Assembly (NCBI GenBank): GCA_011524845.1
Contig: WTJL01000015.1
Span: 1 to 13,319 of the forward strand
DNA from: Flavobacteriales bacterium
GTDB lineage: Bacteria; Bacteroidota; Bacteroidia; Flavobacteriales_D; Sanyastnellaceae
DNA: 13,319 nt
Direction of reading: 5' to 3'
The notes below the pieces were generated by a model. That model was not told where the DNA came from. It saw only the letters and a list, made by a program, of their open reading frames with translations, and did no database searches. This document shows, one piece after another, positions 1 through 7,311 of this stretch. How positions within the stretch are numbered: position 1 is the stretch's first letter; each line of letters starts with the position of its first letter. A program made the position numbers and the translations under genes.

Positions 1-2884
1 TGTTGCTGTAGTCGCCCTTCTCGTAGAGCTCGCGCAACAGGATTTGGCGCATCCGGTGATCTTGACGAATTTCTGCATCCACCTGACCGTCCTGCAACGC
101 GCTGCCGTTCATGAGGGACGGGTCGATGGTGTACCAGCTCAACCCTGCGCGGTTGTAGTTGGACGCCAGGTTGTCTTCCAAGTAGGCCTCCGGAAACTTG
201 TCGTTTTGCCAACGGGGCGTGGACGCCAAGAACCACCGGTTCACGGCGCGAAGGTCAATGGTGCTTTGCGAGCCCTCGAAGTCGTCGATGTATGCCGTGC
301 CTTCGTCGCCCACGGCGCGGCTGTGGCCGGGAATGAGGTAGGCCCCCTCAGCACTGATGTCGAACGTCGACTTGGCGTTGGTGCTGTAGAACGGCAAGCG
401 GTCCATCAGCTCGGTGAGCAGACGGCTCTCCGTTTGCCATGAAAAGTCCGCCCCCAGCACGGTGTTGTTCACCGGCTCGTCCCCCATGTTGACCTTTCTC
501 GTCAGCGGACGCTCGCGCATGTTCAACATGGTCGTTCCAATGTTGAAATTGTCGCTGGCGACGTAATCGAAGCGGGTCCCGAGGAGGGTTTTGGTTTGAA
601 TGTTGAACAGTGAATTGGACTCGAGGGACACCTTGATGGTTTGGCCCGATTCAAGCAATCCGTCGTTGATGATGCGGACGCGGCCCAAGTTGTAGTCCAC
701 CGTGTAGTCTCGGTTCTCCACCAAGCGCACGCCGCCCGCAGTCACCGTCACAGAACCTTCCGGCACGTTCAGCGCATTCAATTGAATCTCCGACGAGCTC
801 TGAGACTGGAATCGACCCTTGATGCGGAACCGGTTCAACGAGGGGATTTGCTGGGCCGCAGTTTTGGTGCTGTCGTACAGCGGCTGGAACACCAGCGTTT
901 GGACAAGGGCATCCCGGATGGCGTCTTGGTCCGAGGCGGGGATGTCCGACTCCGTGACGTACTCTCCGATTTTTTCCGCCAGGTTCGATCCAAACGGCTC
1001 CACCGAAGGCAGGAAGATTCGACCATTTTGGCTGTTGATGGTCCCACCATTCACCGCGGCGTTGTCCACGTAATCGAAGACGCCGTCCTGGTTGGGCATG
1101 CCGTTGATGTCGATCCGGTCCATCCCGAGCACCTGAATCAACAACCGGCCGTCGAGCGGCTCACGGGGGATGTAGTTCAAGTCCACCCCTGAATTGGGGT
1201 CGTTGTACCAAATGTCCAAACGGAAATCCTCGTTGCTCACCCCAAAGGCGCCCATCGAGTACACGTTCTTCATCATGGTGCGCCACAGCGGCGCCTGGTC
1301 TCCGTTGTCGAGCTTGACTTGCGTGACCGACGACTTCAACATCTTCAAGATCAACGCTCCTGGGGCGGCGTACCCGTCCTGAGACAAGGTTCCCACCTGG
1401 TACGTTTCCCCGTTCAAGGTGTACTCGTAGGCCACGGCGAGCACCTCGGCATTGTTCAACGCCTGGCGCAACGAGATGAAGCCCAATCGGCTGTTGTACG
1501 TGAACTCAGAGGGGCTCAGCTTTCGGGCGTTCCCCACGCGCTCGTAGTGCACCCCTTGCTTCAAGTCGCCCCCAAGGGCCGTGGAAATGGCCTGGTTGGC
1601 CCCGGTGTAGCTCATGACCCCCTCGTCCAAGGTCAAGCTTCGGAAGAGGTCGTTGTTGTAGTTGTTGGGGGCACGGTCGGCCGTCGTCTCCGTGGCAGGT
1701 TCGAGGGCACCTCCCGAGAAAATGCTCGTGTTGTCGATGAGGTTGCCCAGCGGCAGGTTGGTGGACACGTAATCCGGGTGCTCGCCCAAATCCGTGAAGG
1801 CCACAATGTTCCGAACGTCTTGGGTGTTCGCCTGTGTGTTGACGACGTAAACCTCAATCCGGTTGATCATGGCCCCAGAGTTGGGCACCGGCAAGGACTT
1901 CATCGCGTCGTCGTACTTGTCGACGAAGTACTGCGACAGGAAATAGTGTCGGTTGGCTTCGTAGTCGTCGGCACGGATGTCGAATTCTTGCGTTTGGGCC
2001 CCGCCCTCCACTTCAATCTCACTCCGCTCCCCCTTCTGCTGGCTGAACACTGTGGTGTTGTAGAGGCGGCCCCATTGGGTCTCGAGCTTCAGACCAAACA
2101 GACTTTGAGACCCCGCAATCAAGCTGCTGTTGAGCGGCATGTTGATGTTGCCGGCCTCGATGTTCTTGAGAATGTCGTCCTCTTCGCCCTGGAAGCCAAT
2201 GTTCATTTGGTTCTCGAAGTCGAAGAGCGATTGGGTGTTGTACTGCGTGCCGAGTTCAATCTTGTCGCCAATCTTGCCGCCAATGTTCAACTGGATGCGC
2301 TGGTCGAAATCCACCGAACCCGCGCGGCGCTGACGTTCAGGAATGCGAGGGTTCTCGGTGTTGTTCCAGGTGTAGCCCAAGGTGATTTCAGCCGTTCCCT
2401 GTGGCTTGATCTCGATCTCGTTGCTCCCAAAAATCATCTCGAAGAGCTCGCTGTCGATTTCGAGCTTGGGGGCGAACGCGCGGTCCGCTTCGTCTTCCTC
2501 TTCTTGGAGTTCGTTCCAGAATTCGGTGAGGTTGCCTTCGATGTTGTAGTTCAGGTATTCGTCCAGGGTGAACAAGCTTGAAGGCCTGAACTCGAGGGTG
2601 TCCCCGATGGTCTGCTGCACTTCGTACATCCCGGTGATCGGGTTGTACACCACACCATAGTTGAAGTTGCTTGGCCACTGCAAAGACACCCCTCCCGGGA
2701 ATTCCGTCGGGTTGTACATGTCCCCGTTGTCGTGCGGGAACGGCAGGTTGAACGTGGTGTCCGATTGGGCTTGAGCCCCGGCTTGCAACGACGTCACAGC
2801 CCCCATGGCGCAGGCCATCCAGGCCAAGCCAAGGCTCCAAAGTCTCCTCCATTGCGGCCCATCGGCCTGTGGTGAGGGGGTCAT
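1..2884 (-). CDS. sprA: SprA/Sov, T9SS outer-membrane translocon (N-terminal part; cut by left edge)
   Basis: This is the first 961 codons of a protein that is usually about 2,400 residues long; the frame stays open to base 1. SprA is known as the giant outer-membrane barrel through which type IX secretion substrates cross, and in flavobacteria it is also needed for gliding. From the ATG at 2882-2884 the protein begins with a long n-region containing RR (13-14), a hydrophobic core and a likely cleavage site AQA|QS near residue 39. Family-typical stretches follow: FDQRIQLNIGGKIGDKIELG, LGTQYNTQSLFDFENQ, NMPLNSSLIAGSQSLFGLKL, and IDDFEGSQSTIDLR near residue 865. It is the last visible gene of the maeB-ruvA-sprA unit, 30 bases after the ruvA stop. 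No Shine-Dalgarno and no promoter of its own were seen. Identification rests on recognised conserved segments. Confidence 0.95.
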   Translation of the reverse strand, partial: MTPSPQADGPQWRRLWSLGLAWMACAMGAVTSLQAGAQAQSDTTFNLPFPHDNGDMYNPTEFPGGVSLQWPSNFNYGVVYNPITGMYEVQQTIGDTLEFRPSSLFTLDEYLNYNIEGNLTEFWNELQEEEDEADRAFAPKLEIDSELFEMIFGSNEIEIKPQGTAEITLGYTWNNTENPRIPERQRRAGSVDFDQRIQLNIGGKIGDKIELGTQYNTQSLFDFENQMNIGFQGEEDDILKNIEAGNINMPLNSSLIAGSQSLFGLKLETQWGRLYNTTVFSQQKGERSEIEVEGGAQTQEFDIRADDYEANRHYFLSQYFVDKYDDAMKSLPVPNSGAMINRIEVYVVNTQANTQDVRNIVAFTDLGEHPDYVSTNLPLGNLIDNTSIFSGGALEPATETTADRAPNNYNNDLFRSLTLDEGVMSYTGANQAISTALGGDLKQGVHYERVGNARKLSPSEFTYNSRLGFISLRQALNNAEVLAVAYEYTLNGETYQVGTLSQDGYAAPGALILKMLKSSVTQVKLDNGDQAPLWRTMMKNVYSMGAFGVSNEDFRLDIWYNDPNSGVDLNYIPREPLDGRLLIQVLGMDRIDINGMPNQDGVFDYVDNAAVNGGTINSQNGRIFLPSVEPFGSNLAEKIGEYVTESDIPASDQDAIRDALVQTLVFQPLYDSTKTAAQQIPSLNRFRIKGRFQSQSSSEIQLNALNVPEGSVTVTAGGVRLVENRDYTVDYNLGRVRIINDGLLESGQTIKVSLESNSLFNIQTKTLLGTRFDYVASDNFNIGTTMLNMRERPLTRKVNMGDEPVNNTVLGADFSWQTESRLLTELMDRLPFYSTNAKSTFDISAEGAYLIPGHSRAVGDEGTAYIDDFEGSQSTIDLRAVNRWFLASTPRWQNDKFPEAYLEDNLASNYNRAGLSWYTIDPSLMNGSALQDGQVDAEIRQDHRMRQILLRELYEKGDYSN

Positions 2885-2914
2885 GCGTGCTCCGTGTTCA
2901 ATCGTCGGTGTCGG

Positions 2915-3511
2915 TCAAAGTTCGCGCAAAGCGGCTTTAATGAGGCCCTCCAACGTGGCTGAATTTCCTTGAGATTCCAAGAGTTTGTCCAGCACCTTGT
3001 TGCATTTCGCCTTGTCAAAGCCAAGCGACGTCAACGCCCCTAACGCATCGTTCTTGATTGTATTGTGCGCCACCGACAAAGGCGCAGAAGCGGCGAGTCC
3101 AGAACCGGCCGATGCGTCCACTTTGTCCTGCAAATCCACAATGATCCGCTGGGCGGTTTTGGCCCCAATGCCTTTGACACGCTTCATGGCGTCCACGTCG
3201 CCTGAGGCAATGGCCGCCGACGCGGTGTCCGGATCCATGGCGCTCAAAATCAACCGCGCCGTGTTCGCCCCCACCCCATTCACTCCAAGGAGCAACAGGA
3301 ACAGGGTGCGCTCTGCCTCTGAGGCGAATCCAAACAACAACTGGGCATCCTCTCGGACCACCATGTGCGTGTGGATTTTGACGAGTTCGTCTTCTCCGAG
3401 CTGGTCGAACGTGGTCAAGCTGATGGCCACGTAGTAGCCGACGCCACCGCATTCCACCACCACGTACGTGGGGTGCTTCTCGACGAGTCGGCCGTGCAAA
3501 TGATGAATCAC
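2915..3511 (-). CDS. ruvA: Holliday junction branch migration subunit RuvA
   Basis: RuvA binds Holliday junctions as a tetramer and loads the RuvB motor for branch migration during recombination repair, in the cytoplasm. The 198-residue length is normal for the family. The N-terminal OB-fold begins MIHHLHGRLVEKHPTYVVVE with GGVGYYV shortly after. Two helix-hairpin-helix motifs follow, LLGVNGVGANTARLIL and VKGIGAKTAQRIIVDLQ. The C-terminal part that contacts RuvB ends in a small helical domain (DALGALTSLGFDKAKCNKVL). The start codon is GTG (3509-3511), which overlaps the maeB stop as GTGA. This indicates translational coupling and one transcript with maeB and sprA. From memory, this order (malic enzyme, ruvA, sprA) recurs in Flavobacteriia; its functional meaning is unclear. 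Confidence 0.96.
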   Translation of the reverse strand: MIHHLHGRLVEKHPTYVVVECGGVGYYVAISLTTFDQLGEDELVKIHTHMVVREDAQLLFGFASEAERTLFLLLLGVNGVGANTARLILSAMDPDTASAAIASGDVDAMKRVKGIGAKTAQRIIVDLQDKVDASAGSGLAASAPLSVAHNTIKNDALGALTSLGFDKAKCNKVLDKLLESQGNSATLEGLIKAALREL

Positions 3512-5787
3512 AGTTGGGCGTCTTTGATTTGGGCGTCCACCACAGCGAGGCGCACCATGTCCAAAATTTCCTTCGCACTGGACCCCATTTGCAGGATGTG
3601 CACGCTTTTGCGCATGCCAAGCAAAACGGGGCCTTGGGCATCCATGCCGGCCATCTCTTGCAACAGCTTGTAGCTGATGTTGCCCGCGGACAGGTTGGGG
3701 AAAATCAAGGTGTTCACCTGGCGCTTGTGCAGTGCGCTGAAGGGGAAGTTCTCACCGAGCTTTTCCTGGTTCATCGCGAAGTTGGCCTGGATCTCTCCAT
3801 CCACGATGAGCTCGGGATGGTGAACGTGCAGGTAGCGAGCGGCTTCTGCCATCTTCTCGGCATCGGGCCCCTTCGAACTTCCAAAGTTGGAATAGCTCAA
3901 CAAGGCGATGCGCGGCACAATGCGCAGGTTGCGCACGGCCTCTGCAGTGAGCAGCGTGATGTTCACGATGTCCTCCGCAGTGGGGTTGGTGTTGACCGTG
4001 GTGTCCGCGAAGAACATCGGCCCATTCTTGGTTTGGAGGATGTACATCCCCGCCACCTTGTCCACGCCCGTGGCCTTGCCAATGGCGTGCAGGGCTGGGC
4101 GAATCACGTTGGGATAATTGCGGGTCAACCCCGAGACAAGGGCGTCGGCCTCGCCTTGGTCCACCAACATGGAGCCAAAGTAGTTGCGTTGACGCATGGA
4201 CCGCTCCGCTTCCAGCGCGGTCAACCCATGCCGTTTGCGGTGCTCAAAAAGCACGGCGCCAAACGCGCGTCGACGCTCTTCTTGGTCGTCGCCGCGGGGG
4301 TCCAAAATGGTCGCGCCTTCCAGTTCGAGGTTGTTTTCTTCGATCAACGCTTCGATGCGGCTTTGACGACCCAACAAGATGGGGTGGGCAATGCCCTCGT
4401 CCATCGCCATCTCCGCGGCCTTGAGGACTTTGTAATGCTCCGCTTCCGCAAACACCACACGCTTCGGCGCACGAGCGGCGCGGGTGGCAATGTTCCGCGA
4501 GAATGTGCTGTCGTTCCCCAAGCGCATTTCCAGGTGTCGCTTGTAGTGGTCCCAATCCGTGATGGGGGCTTGCGCGATGCCCGATTCCATAGCCGCTTGG
4601 GCCACGGCAGGCGCCACCGCCGTGATCAAGCGAGGGTCCACAGGCTTGGGAATGATGAGGTCTCGGCCAAAGTTCAGTGCTCCTTCTCCGTAAGCCTCGC
4701 TTACTTCGTCTGGCACGTTTTCTTCCGCCAGCGACGCAATGGCCCGAACCGCGGCGAGCTTCATGGCGTCGTTGATGCCGGTCGCCCGAACGTCGAGCGC
4801 TCCACGGAAAATGTACGGGAAGCCCAGCACGTTGTTCACCTGGTTGGGGTGGTCGCTTCGGCCCGTGGCCATGATGACGTCTTCACGCGAGGCCATGGCT
4901 TCGTCGTATCCGATTTCTGGGTCTGGGTTGGCGAGGGCAAACACAATGGGGTTCACCGCCATGGACTGCACCATGGCCGCATCCACCAACCCCCCTTTGC
5001 TCAGGCCCAAGAACACGTCGGCGCCCTTCATGGCGTCCGCCAAGTCGGCGTACGCTTTGGAAGTGGCGTACTCCTGCTTGCTGGCATCCAAGCCTTCGCG
5101 TCCGGCATGGATGTGCCCTCGGCTGTCGAAGACTGCGGCATTCTCACGCTTCATGCCCAGCTGCTCGTAGATGTCCAAGCACGACATCGCCGCCGCCCCA
5201 GCGCCGCTGACCACCACACGAATGTCTTCGATGCGCTTCTCCGCCAATTTCAACGCGTTGATCAAGGCCGCCGCACTGATGATGGCCGTGCCGTGCTGGT
5301 CGTCGTGCATCAACGGAATGTTGAGCTCTTCCTTCAACCGACGCTCAATTTCAAAAGCCTCGGGCGCCTTGATGTCCTCCAAGTTGATGCCTCCAAACGT
5401 CGGCGCGATGGCCTTCACGGTGGCGACAAACTGGTCCACGTCGGTGGCGTCCACTTCAATGTCGAACACATCGATGTCTGCAAAGACCTTGAACAGCACC
5501 CCTTTTCCTTCCATCACCGGCTTGCTCGCCTCCGGACCAATGTCCCCCAATCCAAGAACGGCGGTGCCGTTGCTGATCACCGCGACCAAGTTGCCCTTGG
5601 CCGTGTACGTGTACACGTCTTGGGGATTCTCCGAAATGGCAATGCAAGGCTCTGCCACGCCGGGGCTGTAGGCCAAACTCAGGTCCCGCTGGGTGCTGTA
5701 GGGCTTGGTCGGAACGACTTCCACTTTGCCCCGACGCTCCCGGGCGTGGTATTCAAGGGCTTCCTTCTTCAGGTTGTTCGTCTGCAT
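3508..5787 (-). CDS. maeB: Malic enzyme with C-terminal phosphotransacetylase-like domain (MaeB type)
   Basis: It oxidatively decarboxylates malate to pyruvate, normally with NADP, linking the TCA cycle to pyruvate and NADPH supply in the cytoplasm. At 759 residues it matches the long MaeB form. The malic enzyme part covers residues 1 to about 425. It shows SLAYSPGVAEPC (Y40 as probable catalytic acid), EGKGVLFK (K95 as probable base), the metal-binding acids in NLED (137-138) and HDDQHGT (161-167), the dinucleotide loop SGAGAAA (194-200), and NNVLGFPYIFRGALD (318-332). Residues about 440-759 form a phosphotransacetylase-like domain beginning RVVFAEAEHYKVLKAAEMA; in characterised MaeB proteins this part is usually regulatory, not catalytic. 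It heads the maeB-ruvA-sprA unit. The cofactor (NADP versus NAD) is assumed from the family and was not read from residues. Confidence 0.95.
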   Translation of the reverse strand: MQTNNLKKEALEYHARERRGKVEVVPTKPYSTQRDLSLAYSPGVAEPCIAISENPQDVYTYTAKGNLVAVISNGTAVLGLGDIGPEASKPVMEGKGVLFKVFADIDVFDIEVDATDVDQFVATVKAIAPTFGGINLEDIKAPEAFEIERRLKEELNIPLMHDDQHGTAIISAAALINALKLAEKRIEDIRVVVSGAGAAAMSCLDIYEQLGMKRENAAVFDSRGHIHAGREGLDASKQEYATSKAYADLADAMKGADVFLGLSKGGLVDAAMVQSMAVNPIVFALANPDPEIGYDEAMASREDVIMATGRSDHPNQVNNVLGFPYIFRGALDVRATGINDAMKLAAVRAIASLAEENVPDEVSEAYGEGALNFGRDLIIPKPVDPRLITAVAPAVAQAAMESGIAQAPITDWDHYKRHLEMRLGNDSTFSRNIATRAARAPKRVVFAEAEHYKVLKAAEMAMDEGIAHPILLGRQSRIEALIEENNLELEGATILDPRGDDQEERRRAFGAVLFEHRKRHGLTALEAERSMRQRNYFGSMLVDQGEADALVSGLTRNYPNVIRPALHAIGKATGVDKVAGMYILQTKNGPMFFADTTVNTNPTAEDIVNITLLTAEAVRNLRIVPRIALLSYSNFGSSKGPDAEKMAEAARYLHVHHPELIVDGEIQANFAMNQEKLGENFPFSALHKRQVNTLIFPNLSAGNISYKLLQEMAGMDAQGPVLLGMRKSVHILQMGSSAKEILDMVRLAVVDAQIKDAQL

Positions 5788-5926
5788 AAGTACGCGAAGT
5801 TCAACACGAAGGTCGCGCGATTCGGTCCCTTTGCCTCAAAGGATGCACAGCAAGTCGTGCACAATGTGTACACGACGGAGTGTCAAAGGCGGCTCAACCG
5901 CCCCCCATCACGAAAACGCGAAAAAA
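5788..5926. other. Intergenic region between the small T9SS protein and maeB, with small inverted repeats
   Basis: These 139 bases must hold the end of the 5927-6700 transcript and the maeB promoter, both read on the minus strand. Two short perfect inverted repeats are visible. GGCGG/CCGCC at 5888-5902 follows the stop codon but has only a weak T run after it. CCTTTG/CAAAGG at 5828-5842 lies 41 bases upstream of the maeB start. A T-rich stretch directly follows the stop codon, and just before it the last codons contain the palindrome ACCAAGCGCTTGGT. I found no convincing TAnnTTTG element for maeB. Either repeat could be part of a weak terminator or an operator; neither can be assigned. Confidence 0.4.
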
Positions 5927-6700
5927 TCAGCGAACCACCAAGCGCTTGGTCGAAACCGTCACACCGTCCACGGTGTAGCTCACCAACCAAATGCCTGAGG
6001 CCAAGTCGTTCAACGACACGCGAAGCGTCTGGGCACCAGCCAAGACAGGCTCGGTGCGAATCACTTGTCCCACGAGGTTGCGGAATTCCACGGCACCTTG
6101 CCGGGGCTCATTGAACCGCAAGACCACTTCGTCCGTCGCAGGGTTGGGCGCCATGGACGTCAATGCGGATGGGGAGACTTCTGGTGCGGACACGCCCACC
6201 GTGCCGTCCACGACAAACGTGATGTCGTGGCATGCGCCCAAGCTGGCGGGCCCCTCTTCGTGGAAGCAGTACCGCAGGGTCGTCGTTCCGGTGACGCCGT
6301 TGGGGTAGAAGTCGCTGATGAAGGTGTTGGTGGTGTCGCCCGGCAAGAGGGTCACCAAGAAGGCGGGGTTCGCTGGAGATGCGTCCGTTCCAAAATTGAA
6401 GCACGACGCTCCCCAGCAGAAACGCTCGTACGACCCAATGCCGTCGGAGACGTAAGGGTAGTTGAACGGAGAGACCGTGTCCACAAACGTGCGCGTCACC
6501 ATCAGTTCAAGGGTGTCCTCGGTGTCGTTCACCACGTCCCAATGGACGTCGATCACGCCCACTCCTGACAAGGTGTCCAACGACACGTACACGGTGTCGG
6601 GCGCGTTGACCAAGGTCGGAGGTGCCACTTGAGCTTGAACGGCCGTGGTAGCGCACAAGAGCGCTGTGCAGGCCCACAAAAAGCGAGTCGTTTGTTGCAT
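5927..6700 (-). CDS. Small secreted protein with T9SS type A sorting domain
   Basis: This 257-residue protein has a signal peptide beginning MQQTTRFLWACTALLCATTA, with probable cleavage AQA|QV after residue 23. The last 75 or so residues are a type A T9SS sorting domain: APNPATDEVVLRFNE, then GQVIRTEPVL, LASGIWLVSY and the basic end STKRLVVR. It should therefore be exported by the SprA translocon and released or anchored at the cell surface. The middle part (about 30-175) is beta-rich and probably Ig-like, with four cysteines grouped as FCWGASCF and YCFHEEGPASLGACHD. The binding or enzymatic role is unknown. The frame extends upstream to 6769, but that extension contains the probable -7 element TATCTTTG and would put 23 extra residues before the signal peptide, so I chose the ATG at 6698-6700. 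Confidence 0.82.
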   Translation of the reverse strand: MQQTTRFLWACTALLCATTAVQAQVAPPTLVNAPDTVYVSLDTLSGVGVIDVHWDVVNDTEDTLELMVTRTFVDTVSPFNYPYVSDGIGSYERFCWGASCFNFGTDASPANPAFLVTLLPGDTTNTFISDFYPNGVTGTTTLRYCFHEEGPASLGACHDITFVVDGTVGVSAPEVSPSALTSMAPNPATDEVVLRFNEPRQGAVEFRNLVGQVIRTEPVLAGAQTLRVSLNDLASGIWLVSYTVDGVTVSTKRLVVR

Positions 6701-6703
6701 GAC

Positions 6704-6711
6704 CCAAAGAT
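6704..6711 (-). promoter_or_regulatory. Bacteroidota-type -7 promoter element for the 5927-6700 gene
   Basis: On the minus strand TATCTTTG is an exact match to the Bacteroidota consensus TAnnTTTG. It ends only four bases before the chosen ATG, so the transcript would start at or next to the start codon, giving a nearly leaderless mRNA. The nearest upstream TTG lies 26 bases away, longer than the usual spacing, so the -33 part is weak. Confidence 0.5.
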
Positions 6712-6778
6712 AAGCCACCGGACGCAGCTCGACCGATGCAACGGATGGGCGGGCGATGGCGTTTGACATGCGTCGGCG

Positions 6779-6786
6779 TATTTTTG
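6779..6786 (+). promoter_or_regulatory. Bacteroidota-type -7 promoter element for the TlpA-like/DUF6029 operon
   Basis: TATTTTTG matches TAnnTTTG exactly and lies 36 bases before the chosen ATG at 6823, implying a 5' leader of about 30 bases. A TTTG at 6762-6765 is the only nearby -33 candidate, but the spacing of 13 bases is shorter than usual. It is arranged back to back with the divergent -7 element at 6704-6711. Confidence 0.5.
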
Positions 6787-6822
6787 GCCTGAACCTTGCA
6801 CCCCTGCACGAAACCTCAACCC

Positions 6823-7311
6823 ATGATTCGATTCCTTTCCCTTTCCTTGAGCCTGCTCCTCGCTGGAGGCGTAGTGTGGGGCCAAACCGTCCCGGACGTC
6901 AGCCTGAAAGACATTGAAGGCAACTCCGTCCAAACGGCGGACCTCGTGCAAGAAGAAGGACCCACGGTGTACTGTTTTTGGGCCACGTGGTGCAGCCCTT
7001 GCAAGCGAGAACTCAACAACTACGCGGAGCTCTACGAAGACTGGGTGGACGAAACGGGCGTGAAAATCGTGGCCGTCAGCATCGACGACCAACGCTCGAT
7101 GAACCGTGTGGCACCCTACGTCAACAGCGTCGGCTGGGAGTACGACATCCTGCTCGACCCCAACCGCGAGTTCGCCCGCGCACTGAACGTGAACAACGTT
7201 CCCCACACCTTCGTGGTGGACCCCGAAGGCCGCGTGGTGTGGTCGCACAACAACTACGCCGACGGCGACGAATACGAACTCTACGAGGAACTCCTCAAGT
7301 TCGCTGAATGA
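6823..7311 (+). CDS. TlpA-like periplasmic thiol-disulfide reductase
   Basis: This 162-residue thioredoxin-fold protein has a signal peptide (MIRFLSLSLSLLLAGGVVWG, cleavage near residue 20) and no lipobox. The active site FWATWCSPCKREL carries the redox pair C57/C60. VPHTFVVDPEGRVV supplies the cis-proline and the strand that follows, as in TlpA/ResA proteins. It probably reduces or exchanges disulfides in the periplasm; the partner is unknown. An extra cysteine (C51) lies just before the active site. The start at 6823 puts the signal peptide at the N-terminus; the frame opens 9 codons earlier without benefit. The stop overlaps the next gene as ATGA, so the two are translationally coupled. 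This suggests that the barrel protein downstream is its client or partner, which is inference. Confidence 0.88.
   Translation: MIRFLSLSLSLLLAGGVVWGQTVPDVSLKDIEGNSVQTADLVQEEGPTVYCFWATWCSPCKRELNNYAELYEDWVDETGVKIVAVSIDDQRSMNRVAPYVNSVGWEYDILLDPNREFARALNVNNVPHTFVVDPEGRVVWSHNNYADGDEYELYEELLKFAE

Noticed and set aside
1319..2581. 420-codon open frame on the plus strand
   Set aside because: It is antisense to sprA, whose conserved segments are read continuously on the minus strand through this region.
3514..6114. 866-codon open frame on the plus strand
   Set aside because: It lies antisense to maeB, which has full family motifs; the translation is low-complexity, His/Val/Arg-rich and resembles no protein. 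GC-rich coding DNA often leaves such shadows.
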